A DNA stretch of 64,000 bases, taken from contig NZ_FNWQ01000005.1 of the NCBI RefSeq assembly GCF_900108365.1, positions 186,001-250,000 of the forward strand, given 5' to 3'. The DNA is from Chryseobacterium culicis. Its GTDB lineage: Bacteria; Bacteroidota; Bacteroidia; Flavobacteriales; Weeksellaceae. Position 1 is the first letter of the stretch. Every line of letters begins with the position of its first letter. Shown piece by piece: positions 17,495 through 27,062 of this stretch. A program made the translations under genes and the position numbers. The notes under the pieces are model-generated. The model saw only the letters and a program-made list of their open reading frames with translations, was not told the DNA's origin and did not search any database.

Positions 17495-19150
17495 ATGAAG
17501 ACTAAACATCCTAAAGGGCTGCCCTATCTCTTTTTTACAGAAATGTGGGAGCGTTTCGGGTACTACCTGATTCTTGGAATCTTTGTTTTGTATGTTATTG
17601 AGCCCGCCGGTATGAAAGGAGGGCTTGGGCTGCCAGACAAAACTGCTGATGATATTTTCGGAACCTACATTGCCTTAACTTATCTGACTCCCTTCATTGG
17701 AGGATTTCTGGCAGACAGAGTTTTAGGATATATTAAATCTATTTATCTGGGTGGCTTTTTAATGGCTGCAGGGTATATAGGAATGGGTGTTTTTAAAGAC
17801 CTACCTTTATTTTATACCTCTCTGGCATTAATCATCATTGGAAATGGTTTTTTCAAACCTACTATTTCAACCTTACTGGGAAACCTTTACTCTGAGGAGC
17901 CTTATAAAGCCAATAAAGATTCCGGATATAACATTTTCTATATGGGAATCAACATCGGAGCGTTTATCTGTAACATTATTGCGGCTTTCATGCGTAATAA
18001 GTTCGGCTGGGGTGAGGCTTTTATTACTGCAGGAGTTGGGATGATTATTGGGATGATTATTTTTACGATCGGAAGAAAGCACTATATTCATGCTGCACAG
18101 ATGAAACCTGTGCAGGAAGGTGACACTAAGCTTTCTGAAATTATGCTGAAAGTATTTGTTCCGGCCATTGCTGCGGGAGCCATAGGTTGGTTTATTCCCG
18201 ATAATATCTTTGGAAGCGACAGTACAGATGCCTTTATTTTCGCATGTGTACCGGTAATTTACTTTTATGCCTCACTTTACTTTAGGGCCAAGCCGGACGA
18301 AAAAGCTTCTATTGGAGCTCTGCTTTCTGTCTTCCTGATCAGTATGTTCTTCTGGGCAGTCTTCAAGCAGAACGGAACGGCCTTAACAAGATGGGCTAAC
18401 TATTATACCGACAGAAGTGTTCCTGCTTCTCTTGAAAAACCACTGGAAGGAATTTATATGGTGGAAGGAAAAAGTTACGAGGATAAAGAGGTTCCTGTTT
18501 ATGACAATCAGTTCAGATCTCAGAAGGACGATAACGGAGAGACTAAAAAAGAAACAGGAAAAGATGTTTATTTTAAAAATATTTCGTCTGAACAGCGCGC
18601 TGCTCTTGAGAAAAACCCTGAAAATAAAGTATATCTCTACAATACCGAATTATTCCAATCCATCAACCCGTTTTGGGTTATTGCTCTTACTCCGGTTATT
18701 GTGGGATTCTGGGCATTATTAAGAAGAAAAGGGAAAGAACCTTTAACGCCTACAAAAATTGTTTTGGGACTATTCATTTCCGGGCTTTCATGCCTGGTGA
18801 TGGTTTTAGCGGTTATGGCAGGAGATAACGGAACGGTAAAAGTTTCACCGTTATGGCTTGTTGCCAGCTACGGTGTAATTACTATAGGTGAACTCTGTCT
18901 GTCTCCAATGGGACTTTCTTTTGTATCGAAACTTTCTCCTGCAAGAATTACGGCATTGATGATGGGAGGTTTCTTTCTGGCGAACTCCGTGGGAAATAAG
19001 CTTTCAGGAATTCTGGCAAGCACCTGGTATAACTATGAAAACAAGACGAATTATTTCCTTGTGAACTTCGCTTTGTTAATATTTGCTACACTTTTGGGCC
19101 TTTCTATGTTAAAGAGACTGAACAAAATCATGAAGGAAAAAGGACATTAA
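17495..19150 (+). CDS. Proton-dependent oligopeptide transporter (POT/PTR) 1
   Basis: A 551-residue inner-membrane MFS protein with about 12-14 membrane segments, predicted to import di- and tripeptides with protons. The POT signature ExxER appears as EMWERFGYY near residue 20, and the PTR2 motif as FYMGINIGAF. A hydrophilic insertion of roughly 90 residues (PLEGIYMVEGKSYEDKEVPVYD to KNPENKVYLYN) separates two helices in the second half and is absent from the two other POT proteins here. The ATG at 17495 (MKTKHPKGLPYLFF) is preferred over an upstream in-frame TTG. It is followed by a strong terminator, so it is transcribed apart from POT2. Confidence 0.9.
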   Translation: MKTKHPKGLPYLFFTEMWERFGYYLILGIFVLYVIEPAGMKGGLGLPDKTADDIFGTYIALTYLTPFIGGFLADRVLGYIKSIYLGGFLMAAGYIGMGVFKDLPLFYTSLALIIIGNGFFKPTISTLLGNLYSEEPYKANKDSGYNIFYMGINIGAFICNIIAAFMRNKFGWGEAFITAGVGMIIGMIIFTIGRKHYIHAAQMKPVQEGDTKLSEIMLKVFVPAIAAGAIGWFIPDNIFGSDSTDAFIFACVPVIYFYASLYFRAKPDEKASIGALLSVFLISMFFWAVFKQNGTALTRWANYYTDRSVPASLEKPLEGIYMVEGKSYEDKEVPVYDNQFRSQKDDNGETKKETGKDVYFKNISSEQRAALEKNPENKVYLYNTELFQSINPFWVIALTPVIVGFWALLRRKGKEPLTPTKIVLGLFISGLSCLVMVLAVMAGDNGTVKVSPLWLVASYGVITIGELCLSPMGLSFVSKLSPARITALMMGGFFLANSVGNKLSGILASTWYNYENKTNYFLVNFALLIFATLLGLSMLKRLNKIMKEKGH

Positions 19151-19173
19151 TCCTTGATATTATAACGATTAGC

Positions 19174-19203
19174 AAGCTGCGGAAGAGTTCCGCAGCTTTT
19201 TTA
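19174..19203 (+). terminator. Rho-independent terminator after POT1
   Basis: An 11-bp GC-rich stem (19174-19184 with 19188-19198, loop GAG) followed by a T run. Confidence 0.9.
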
Positions 19204-19224
19204 TTTAAAAATAAAATTAAAACC

Positions 19225-19254
19225 TTGCCAAAAACCCAAAATAAACTATATTTG
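19225..19254 (+). promoter_or_regulatory. Promoter of POT2
   Basis: TTG (19225-19227), a 19-base spacer and TATATTTG (19247-19254) form a textbook Bacteroidota promoter 28 bases upstream of the start codon. Confidence 0.7.
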
Positions 19255-19282
19255 TCAGTCTTAACAAAAATTAACAATAGAA

Positions 19283-21037
19283 ATGGATAATATTGAAGCA
19301 TTGAGTCCGAAACCGGATGAATTTGTAGAGAATAAGAATTCCAGGCATCCTAAAGGATTATGGGTTCTGTTCGGAACAGAAATGTGGGAGCGTTTCAACT
19401 TTTATGGAATGAGAGCTCTTTTGACGCTCTTCATGGTAAATTCCTTATTAATAAAAGAAGCTGATGCAGCAATCATCTATGGCGGATTTCTAGCTTTATG
19501 TTATTTAACACCTCTTTTGGGAGGATTTATTGCGGATAAATATATCGGGAACAGGTATGCCATCATTATCGGTGGATCTTTAATGGCTATCGGGCAGTTC
19601 TTATTATTCATCAGCGCCTCTACTTTCTCAGCGGATATCGGTAGTGCCAAACTTATCATGTGGCTGGCATTATTCGTTATTATTTTCGGTAACGGATTCT
19701 TCAAACCGAATATTTCCTCTATGGTAGGAAGCCTTTATCCGAAGCAGGAAAAATCCAAACTGGATTCTGCGTTCACCATTTTCTATATGGGGATTAATAT
19801 CGGGGCATTCTTAGGACAGTTTATCTGTCCATACGTTGGAGACGTAAAAGATGCAGCAACCGGAGTAAGAGATATCTTTGCATTTAAATGGGGATTCCTG
19901 GCAGCTTCTATTGCTATGGTAATCGGAACGGTAACATTCTTTATCCTTAAAAATAAATATGTAGTAACACCGGAGGGAAGACCGATCGGAGGGTTACCAA
20001 AAAATAATACAAGTGCTGACTTCGAAGAAGGAGAAACGCAAACGGCTAAATTCTCTGGTCAGGCTTTAGGAATCACCGGAGGAATATTTGTTATCTTATT
20101 CTTTGCTTTCAGATACCTTCTTGTAGGTGAGTTTGGATTCAATTCCGTAGAGATGGGGCAATTGATCAAAGGAATTATTTATCCTTTCATTTATGCCGCT
20201 GGTATTTCTCTTGCCTTCCTGATTATGTCTTCTGCAGAAAATAAGGTAGAAAGACAGAGAATCTGGGTAATTTATATTGTATCATTCTTTATCATTTTCT
20301 TCTGGGCGGCTTTCGAGCAGGCGGGATCTTCATTAACGTTTATTGCGGATAACCAGACTGACAGAAATATTTTAGGATGGAACATGCCTCCTTCAATGGT
20401 TCAGATCTTTAACGGAATCTTCGTTGTTATTCTAGCAGTTCCTTTCAGTTTAATCTGGGATAAATTAAGAGCGAAAGGAAAAGAACCAGTATCTCCGTTC
20501 AAACAGGCTATGGGATTAGCGTTGATTGCTCTTTCTTATTTCATCATTGCACACAATGTAAAAGATCTGGGGAACTCTGGTCTATTGGCAATCAAATGGT
20601 TAATGTTACTATATTTCATCCAGACTTGCGGTGAGCTTTGTCTTTCTCCAATTGGTTTATCATTGGTGGGTAAACTGGCTCCAAAAAGATTTGCTTCATT
20701 GCTTTATGGTGTTTTCTTTATTTCTAATGCTGCCGGCTATGCATTGGCAGGTTCTTTAGGAGCGCTTATCCCTGCAACAGGTGATAAATTCAAGAAAGCT
20801 CAGGAACTGGGAGTTAATCTTCAGGATGTTTTGGACAAAAAAGTAACGCTGACCGCTGATCAGGTTGCCGCTTTCGATAAAGCCCAGCTTCCATTACACA
20901 ACCCTACTTTTGTAGGATTTGAAATCCACAATCTATTTGAATTCTTCATGGTATTCGTCGTACTTTGTGGTATTGCTTCTGTGATTTTAGGTTTAATTTC
21001 ACCTATCTTAAAGAAAATGATGCACGGTGTAAACTAA
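19283..21037 (+). CDS. POT/PTR peptide transporter 2
   Basis: A 584-residue inner-membrane POT-family transporter. ExxER occurs as EMWERFNFYGMRAL, the PTR2 motif as FYMGINIGAFLGQF, and GELCLSPIGLSLVGKLAP marks the conserved second-half helix. An insertion near residues 500-535 (GDKFKKAQELGVNLQDVLDKKVTLTADQ) forms a soluble loop. It has its own promoter and a terminator after it. Three POT genes within 6 kb suggest that peptides are an important carbon and nitrogen source. Confidence 0.9.
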   Translation: MDNIEALSPKPDEFVENKNSRHPKGLWVLFGTEMWERFNFYGMRALLTLFMVNSLLIKEADAAIIYGGFLALCYLTPLLGGFIADKYIGNRYAIIIGGSLMAIGQFLLFISASTFSADIGSAKLIMWLALFVIIFGNGFFKPNISSMVGSLYPKQEKSKLDSAFTIFYMGINIGAFLGQFICPYVGDVKDAATGVRDIFAFKWGFLAASIAMVIGTVTFFILKNKYVVTPEGRPIGGLPKNNTSADFEEGETQTAKFSGQALGITGGIFVILFFAFRYLLVGEFGFNSVEMGQLIKGIIYPFIYAAGISLAFLIMSSAENKVERQRIWVIYIVSFFIIFFWAAFEQAGSSLTFIADNQTDRNILGWNMPPSMVQIFNGIFVVILAVPFSLIWDKLRAKGKEPVSPFKQAMGLALIALSYFIIAHNVKDLGNSGLLAIKWLMLLYFIQTCGELCLSPIGLSLVGKLAPKRFASLLYGVFFISNAAGYALAGSLGALIPATGDKFKKAQELGVNLQDVLDKKVTLTADQVAAFDKAQLPLHNPTFVGFEIHNLFEFFMVFVVLCGIASVILGLISPILKKMMHGVN

Positions 21038-21057
21038 TTGTATCAACAAAATATCAT

Positions 21058-21088
21058 AAAACCTCTGCCAAGTCAGAGGTTTTTTTTA
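21058..21088 (+). terminator. Rho-independent terminator after POT2
   Basis: A 10-bp stem (21058-21067 with 21074-21083) with loop CCAAGT, followed by eight T residues. Confidence 0.85.
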
Positions 21089-21098
21089 TTTTCGTACG

Positions 21099-22091
21099 AT
21101 GGAAATTTCCGAAGCTTCTTTATTCCAATCCGTAAAGGAAATTGTTAGACAATCGCGCGAAAAAGTTTTTCGAATTGCGAATTCTACTCTACTGCTCACA
21201 TACTGGCAGATTGGAAAACTTATTGTTGAAGATGAACAACAGGGAAAAGAACGCGCAGAATACGGAAAGTATACACTGAAAAAGCTTTCTGAAAAACTCA
21301 CTTTGGAATTTGGAAAAGGTTTTGATGAAAGTAACTTAAGAAATATGCGCTCTTTTTATCATGCATTTCCAATATGTGACGCATTGCGTCACGAATTGAG
21401 CTGGACTCACTACAGACTATTGATTAGGCTTGACAATGCCGAGAAAATGAATTATTACATCAATGAATCTGTTCAGAATAACTGGAACTACAGAGATCTC
21501 AAAAGACAAATCAATTCCCTTGCTTACGAACGGGTTTTACAGCATAAAAAATCTTCCACAGAAAGTATTTATAGTGTCTTAAAAGATCCTTATATTTTTG
21601 AGTTTCTTGGGTTAAAAGCTAATGAACAGTTTTCCGAAAAAGAAATTGAAACAGCCATTATTGATCATATTCAAAAGTTTTTACTTGAATTCGGGAAGGG
21701 ATTTGCCTTTGTAGCCAGGCAGCAGCATATTTCAACCGACACCTCAGACTTTTATATTGACCTTGTCTTTTATAATTACATTTTAAAATGTTTTGTGATC
21801 ATCGACCTGAAAACAGGGGAACTTTCCCATCAGGATATTGGACAAATTGATATGTATGTAAGAATGTATGATGACCTGAAACGCGGAGAAGGAGATAACC
21901 CAACCATCGGAATTTTATTATGTTCAGAAAAAGATGAAACAATTGTAAAATACTCTGTTTTGAATGATAAAAACAATTTATTTGCCAGCAAATACCTGCT
22001 GTACCTCCCAAAAGAAGAAGAATTAAAACAAATTATTGATCAGGACAGAATCCGTTTTGAACTGGATCAGGAAAATAAAAACCCTTATTAG
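21099..22091 (+). CDS. YhcG-type PDDEXK nuclease-domain protein (DUF1016)
   Basis: A 330-residue soluble protein. The N-terminal half matches the DUF1016 N-domain (TYWQIGKLIVEDEQQGKERAEYG, GFDESNLRNMRSFYHAFP, LSWTHYRLLIRL). The C-terminal half has the nuclease core, with DFYIDLVFYN, then FVIIDLKTGEL, where the catalytic D/E-x-K appears as D-L-K, and DIGQIDMYVRMYDD. Relatives have been linked to DNA transactions and mobile or defence contexts, but the substrate is not settled. It begins 11 bases after the POT2 terminator and ends 19 bases before POT3, so it is probably co-transcribed with POT3 although unrelated to peptide uptake. Its placement suggests insertion as a single gene. Confidence 0.85.
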   Translation: MEISEASLFQSVKEIVRQSREKVFRIANSTLLLTYWQIGKLIVEDEQQGKERAEYGKYTLKKLSEKLTLEFGKGFDESNLRNMRSFYHAFPICDALRHELSWTHYRLLIRLDNAEKMNYYINESVQNNWNYRDLKRQINSLAYERVLQHKKSSTESIYSVLKDPYIFEFLGLKANEQFSEKEIETAIIDHIQKFLLEFGKGFAFVARQQHISTDTSDFYIDLVFYNYILKCFVIIDLKTGELSHQDIGQIDMYVRMYDDLKRGEGDNPTIGILLCSEKDETIVKYSVLNDKNNLFASKYLLYLPKEEELKQIIDQDRIRFELDQENKNPY

Positions 22092-22110
22092 AACTTAATC
22101 ATATATCATT

Positions 22111-23622
22111 ATGAGCTTAACTTTAGATGAAATACAAAATTTCAAAGGAAAATATCCCAGACAGATCTGGAGTCTGTTTTTCTCTGAAATGTGGGAACGT
22201 TTCTGTTTCTACGGAATGCGTGGAATGCTGGTTTTCTTTATGATCTCACAGCTTAACTTCCATGAAAAAGAAGCCAACCTTCAATATGGTGCCACCCAGG
22301 CCTTCGTATATGCCTTTACTTTTGTGGGAGGTCTCTTTGCAGATAAAATCTTAGGATTCCGGAAATCCCTTTTCTGGGGAGGTCTCCTGATGATTGTAGG
22401 AAGCTTAATCCTTGCGACCGATCCTCACAAATTCTTTTTCTTAGGAATAGCATTTACAGTAGTAGGTACAGGTTTCTTCAAGCCAAATATTTCATCTATG
22501 GTAGGTCAGCTTTATAGACCTAATGATTCAAGGGCAGATGCAGGATTTTCACTTTTCTATGCAGGAATTAATCTCGGAGCATTATTAGGAGGATATTTAT
22601 GTATCGCCATTGGTAAAGGAGAGTTCTTAAGTACGATCATTACAGAAGAGATGAGGTGGCATATTGCTTTTGGACTTGCTGCAATAGTAATGGTGGTAAG
22701 TTTGGTCAATTTTGTGTTTACGCAAAGAACACTGGGGTCTATTGGCCTGCAGCCAGGGCATCCTTTAGCAGAAGAAAAAACCACTCCAATACCCAAATGG
22801 AAGGAATACGGAGTGTATGTACTTTCATTGGTTTTTGTTCCTATCATTATGACCATGGTAGCCAAAACAGAATATACAGATTATTTCATGTGGACTATCG
22901 GGCCGCTGACCCTGATTTATTTATTCTATGAAATGTCTAAAGTCACCGCTTCTGAGCGTAAAAAACTTTGGGCAGCATTGGTTTTCATTATCTTCTCTAT
23001 CATCTTCTGGGGAATCTATGAGCAAAGCGGAGGTTCTTTGAGTATTTTTGCTGCTAAAAATCTCAATAAAGATCTTTTAGGATTAGACCCAAATGGTGTG
23101 AATAACTCAGGAGGAGCCTTTTTCATTATCTTCCTGGCACCGTTAATCGGACTTCTTTGGATCTGGCTGAATAAAAGAAAAATTGAACCCAATACCATTA
23201 TTAAATTCGGATTAGGTTTTATTTTCTTGGGATTGGGATATTATGTTCTATTTGCAACCCGTCTGTTTGCCGATCTTCAGGGTATCACTTCACTGAATTT
23301 CTTCACACTGGCATTGCTAATCATTACTCTTGGGGAATTGTGCCTCTCTCCTATCGGACTTTCTATCATGACCAAGCTTTCTACGAAGAATCTTCAGGGA
23401 ATGATGATGGGAATGTGGTTCCTTGCTTCCGCCTATGGACAGTATGTGGCAGGGATTATCGGAGCCAGTCTGGCTACTGCCAAGAAAGGATCTACCAACT
23501 ACGATGAATTAATCACTTATACTGATGGATATAAACAATTAGGGTTATACGCGGTAATTGCCGGAGTAGTATTAATTTTGATATCTCCGTACGTGAAAAA
23601 ATTAATGCAGGAGGTCAAATAG
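22111..23622 (+). CDS. POT/PTR peptide transporter 3
   Basis: A 503-residue inner-membrane POT-family transporter, the most compact of the three. ExxER is in EMWERFCFYGMRGM, and the PTR2 motif reads FYAGINLGALLGGY rather than FYMGINIGAF. GELCLSPIGLSIMTKLS is present near residue 410. It lacks the long soluble insertions of POT1 and POT2. It follows the YhcG-type gene by 19 bases and precedes the secreted thioredoxin gene by 40 bases without a terminator, so these may form one operon. Confidence 0.9.
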   Translation: MSLTLDEIQNFKGKYPRQIWSLFFSEMWERFCFYGMRGMLVFFMISQLNFHEKEANLQYGATQAFVYAFTFVGGLFADKILGFRKSLFWGGLLMIVGSLILATDPHKFFFLGIAFTVVGTGFFKPNISSMVGQLYRPNDSRADAGFSLFYAGINLGALLGGYLCIAIGKGEFLSTIITEEMRWHIAFGLAAIVMVVSLVNFVFTQRTLGSIGLQPGHPLAEEKTTPIPKWKEYGVYVLSLVFVPIIMTMVAKTEYTDYFMWTIGPLTLIYLFYEMSKVTASERKKLWAALVFIIFSIIFWGIYEQSGGSLSIFAAKNLNKDLLGLDPNGVNNSGGAFFIIFLAPLIGLLWIWLNKRKIEPNTIIKFGLGFIFLGLGYYVLFATRLFADLQGITSLNFFTLALLIITLGELCLSPIGLSIMTKLSTKNLQGMMMGMWFLASAYGQYVAGIIGASLATAKKGSTNYDELITYTDGYKQLGLYAVIAGVVLILISPYVKKLMQEVK

Positions 23623-23662
23623 AAATAAGTAATTATGCTTATTTTTACATAAATATCACAAT

Positions 23663-24196
23663 ATGAAGAAAATCTTAAGCATATTACTCTTATTTTTATT
23701 GAATTTCAGTTTTGCCCAAGTAAAGTGGATGACCATTGATGAAGCCTTAAAGGCCCAAAAGGAAAGTCCTAAAAAAATACTCATTGATTTTTATGCAGAT
23801 TGGTGCGGTCCATGCAAAATCATGGATAAAAAAACGTACGGACATGCGGTTATTGCTCAGATTTTAAATGAGAATTACTATCCTGTAAAATTCAATGCAG
23901 AAGAGAAAAACAGCATTGAGATCTTTGGAAGAACATTTTCTAACCAAAATACGGAACATAGAAAAGGAAAAAATTCACTTCATGAATTTACCCAATATAT
24001 GAATGTAGGTGCAGTACCTAGTACCGTATTTCTGGATGAGCACGGCGATCCTATCACAATTCTTCAGGGAGAGCTTTCTGCCAGGGAACTGGAACCTTAT
24101 CTTGAACTGATTTCGAAAGATTTATTCAAAAAGATAAAGACCAGAGAGCAATGGGAGGATTACCAGAAAAAGTTCAAATCCAAAATCAAAGATTGA
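23663..24196 (+). CDS. Secreted thioredoxin-family protein
   Basis: A 177-residue protein with a signal peptide (MKKILSILLLFLLNFSFAQ) and a thioredoxin fold carrying the active site WCGPC at C48/C51. The cis-proline motif is in VGAVPSTVFLD. An insertion after the second strand (RTFSNQNTEHRKGKNSLHEF) is typical of periplasmic Bacteroidota DUF255-like or SoxW-like thioredoxins. Expected role: periplasmic disulfide reduction or isomerisation. It is the last gene of the POT3 transcript and is followed by a terminator. A functional link to the cassette VKOR proteins about 7 kb away is not indicated. Confidence 0.88.
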   Translation: MKKILSILLLFLLNFSFAQVKWMTIDEALKAQKESPKKILIDFYADWCGPCKIMDKKTYGHAVIAQILNENYYPVKFNAEEKNSIEIFGRTFSNQNTEHRKGKNSLHEFTQYMNVGAVPSTVFLDEHGDPITILQGELSARELEPYLELISKDLFKKIKTREQWEDYQKKFKSKIKD

Positions 24197-24248
24197 TTTA
24201 CAATTTTGACTCCGGATTTTCGGTTTCAATTCTAAAAATTCACGATAG

Positions 24249-24278
24249 AGACTTCCGATTTTTTTGGAAGTCTTTTTT
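24249..24278 (+). terminator. Rho-independent terminator after the thioredoxin gene
   Basis: An 8-bp stem AGACTTCC / GGAAGTCT (24249-24256 with 24266-24273) followed by TTTTT. Confidence 0.8.
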
Positions 24279-24361
24279 ATTTTACCGAAATTCGAAACTT
24301 TATTTCTTTTGTCAGAAATAAGGATCATAAAAATTCGAAAAACGTATCCCGAAACCTGAAA

Positions 24362-26449
24362 ATGAATCTCGAAACCTCCATAGAATATGTAAAAGGAATA
24401 GGTCCGGAAAGAGCCAAACTCATCAAAAGCGTGTTGGGTCTGTCTACCGTAGAAGACATGCTGAATTTCTATCCTATCCGCTATCTGGACAAAAGTAAAA
24501 TTTATACCGTTTCACAGCTGAAGGAAGAAACCAGTCAGGAAATACAGCTGAAAGGAAGAATCACTCAGGTGCAGGAAATTCAGACCGGCAAAACCAAAAG
24601 GCTATCGGCAAAATTCAATGATGAAACAGGCAGTATGGATCTGGTTTGGTTTCAGTATTCCAAATGGCTGAAAGAGCAGCTTCCTGTTAATAAAGAGGTT
24701 TACATTTTTGGAAAGATCAATGTGTTCAACCGTCAGTTCTCCATGCCCCATCCTGAAATAGAAGCGGAAGAAAAAAAGGAAGGGGATACACGCCTCAGGC
24801 CCATCTATCCCAGTTCTGAGAAGCTGACCAAAAGAGGTCTCAATCAAAGATTTTTCCAGAACGCACTGAGAAATATCTGCAGGGAGATTCCTAATCTTAT
24901 TGAAGAAAATTTTCCTGACTATCTGATGAAAACCTTTACATTCATATCCAGACAGCATGCTTTTCTGAATGTCCATTTTCCAAAAGATCAGGCGCATTTT
25001 GATAAAGCGGATTACAGATTGAAATTTGAAGAATCATTTTTCTTTCAGTTAGGATACGGATTAAAAAAGCTCCATCATAAAACCCAGTCATACGGTAATC
25101 CTTTTCCTATTATCGGCGACCATTTCAATAATTTTTATGAAAACCACCTTCCTTTCGACCTCACCAATGCCCAGAAAAGAGTTTTAAAGGAAATCCGTAT
25201 GGATATGAAGAGGCCGATACAGATGAACAGACTGCTGCAGGGGGATGTAGGTTCAGGAAAAACAATGGTTGCCCTTCTTACGATGCTTATCGCAATGGAC
25301 AACGGTTTTCAGAGCTGCCTGATGGCACCTACGGAAATTCTTGCCCAGCAGCATTATAACGGAATTAAAGAACTGCTAGCAGAAACCGGAATCAATATTC
25401 GTCTTCTGACCGGTTCTTCCAAAGCCGCAGAAAGAAGAATTATACATGCAGAACTGGAAGACGGTTCACTTTCTATTTTGGTAGGTACCCACGCCGTTTT
25501 AGAAGATAAGGTAAAGTTTAAAAATCTTGGATTAGCAATTATTGATGAGCAGCACAGGTTCGGAGTAGCACAAAGGGCTAAACTTTGGGCAAAAAATAAA
25601 ATCCCGCCTCATATCCTAGTGATGACGGCTACTCCTATTCCGAGGACTTTGGCAATGAGTTTTTATTCTGATCTGGATGTTTCAGTAATTGATGAAATGC
25701 CTGTAGGAAGAAAACCGATCATTACGGCTCACAGACGGGAAAAAGACAGATTATATGTGTATAATTTCTGTAAAGATGAAATTAAAAAAGGCAGACAGAT
25801 CTATTTTGTTTACCCTCTTATTGAGGAATCTGAAACCTTGGATTATAAAAATCTGATGGAAGGACTGGAACATGTTATGGACTTTTTCTCAGAATACAAC
25901 GTAACGATGCTTCACGGGAAAATGAAACCAGACGAAAAAGACGCTGCCATGGCCTATTTTGCTTCCGGAAAAGCAGAAATTATGGTGGCCACTACCGTAA
26001 TTGAAGTGGGAGTAAATGTCCCCAACGCTTCAGTAATGGTGATTGAAAGTTCCGAAAGATTCGGCCTTTCCCAGCTTCACCAGCTTAGAGGACGTGTAGG
26101 AAGAGGTGCCGAACAGAGTTATTGTATTCTGATGACCTCTGACAAATTATCAAAAGAAAGCAGAACACGTATCAGGACGATGACAGAAACCAATGATGGC
26201 TTTAAAATTTCTGAAGTAGATATGCAGCTTCGCGGTCCAGGAGATATCCTGGGAACTCAGCAAAGTGGTGTGGTAGATTTTAAAAGACTGGATCTGATTA
26301 ATGATTCCGCTATCATCAAGACTACGAAAAATACGGTAGAAAAAATTCTGGAAGCCGACCCTATGCTTTCCAGACCAGATAACCTGATCATTAAAAACTA
26401 TTATATCAGATATTACAAAGGAAAAAATAAGTGGAGTAAGATATCATAA
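24362..26449 (+). CDS. recG: ATP-dependent DNA helicase RecG
   Basis: A 695-residue SF2 helicase that regresses stalled forks and branch-migrates Holliday junctions. The N-terminal wedge/OB region (KGRITQVQEIQTGKTKRLSAKF) is followed by Walker A GDVGSGKT near residue 293 and a DEQH box near residue 394. Motif III is MTATPIPRT, and the C-terminal helicase domain contains ATTVIEVGVNVPNA and QLRGRVGRG. The length is normal for RecG. The start MNLETSIEYVKGIGPERAKL matches the usual N-terminus. Confidence 0.96.
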   Translation: MNLETSIEYVKGIGPERAKLIKSVLGLSTVEDMLNFYPIRYLDKSKIYTVSQLKEETSQEIQLKGRITQVQEIQTGKTKRLSAKFNDETGSMDLVWFQYSKWLKEQLPVNKEVYIFGKINVFNRQFSMPHPEIEAEEKKEGDTRLRPIYPSSEKLTKRGLNQRFFQNALRNICREIPNLIEENFPDYLMKTFTFISRQHAFLNVHFPKDQAHFDKADYRLKFEESFFFQLGYGLKKLHHKTQSYGNPFPIIGDHFNNFYENHLPFDLTNAQKRVLKEIRMDMKRPIQMNRLLQGDVGSGKTMVALLTMLIAMDNGFQSCLMAPTEILAQQHYNGIKELLAETGINIRLLTGSSKAAERRIIHAELEDGSLSILVGTHAVLEDKVKFKNLGLAIIDEQHRFGVAQRAKLWAKNKIPPHILVMTATPIPRTLAMSFYSDLDVSVIDEMPVGRKPIITAHRREKDRLYVYNFCKDEIKKGRQIYFVYPLIEESETLDYKNLMEGLEHVMDFFSEYNVTMLHGKMKPDEKDAAMAYFASGKAEIMVATTVIEVGVNVPNASVMVIESSERFGLSQLHQLRGRVGRGAEQSYCILMTSDKLSKESRTRIRTMTETNDGFKISEVDMQLRGPGDILGTQQSGVVDFKRLDLINDSAIIKTTKNTVEKILEADPMLSRPDNLIIKNYYIRYYKGKNKWSKIS

Positions 26450-26454
26450 AAAAA

Positions 26455-26477
26455 CCGCAGAAAAAGATTTCCTGCGG
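26455..26477 (+). terminator. Weak hairpin after recG
   Basis: CCGCAG (26455-26460) pairs with CTGCGG (26472-26477) just after the recG stop codon. A T run is missing, so termination efficiency is uncertain. Confidence 0.5.
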
Positions 26478-26479
26478 CC

Positions 26480-27062
26480 CCCTTATAAAACTGTTATTTA
26501 GAAGAAATTACTTTTGGTCTGTTCAAAAAAAATTTATTTTAATAGCTGTGGCTTAATATTTTGTGATGTGGTGTGAAAAATAGGTATATACAATATCTAA
26601 TTTAGTTAAAACCATAACTATTAAAATAAATTATAAAAAACAAAATGAATTATTTTTCCAACTTGCTTATTATAAAAACTAACTGTGTTTCGGTGGAGAT
26701 GAGGGAATGAAACGAATAAAAATATCTCCAACTACTTTTGAGTTTTCATGATTGTACCGTTTTGTTTAAAGATCTTCTGTGCTTTAAAATTGGAAATTAT
26801 TATAATTCATTTTGTTTAACTAACATCGTGATTTATATAATTTTTTTTGTTCTGTAGAAACAATTGCTTTTCATTCATCCGTATCTTCTACTATATAATG
26901 AAATTTGTGTCTGAGTTTACTTTTACAAATGTCTGTATATTAATTCAGATCCTTTTTATATTATTTTAATAATTAGTTATAAAATTTTCACTTATTTGTG
27001 AATAGTATGCAATAAATATGATTTATGATTTATTAATGTTAAATTAACAATTCCTTTATTCA
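26480..27062. other. AT-rich gene-free region
   Basis: About 580 bases of very AT-rich DNA between convergent genes (recG on plus, receiver gene on minus). I see no coding frame of convincing composition, no tRNA-like fold and no repeat. An unrecognised small RNA cannot be excluded. Confidence 0.4.

Noticed and set aside
24602..24997. Open minus-strand frame of 131 codons inside recG
   Set aside because: Antisense to well-conserved RecG; no start signal, no domain.
26480..27062. Possible hidden gene in the AT-rich space after recG
   Set aside because: All frames are short, rich in stops and without a plausible start or domain.
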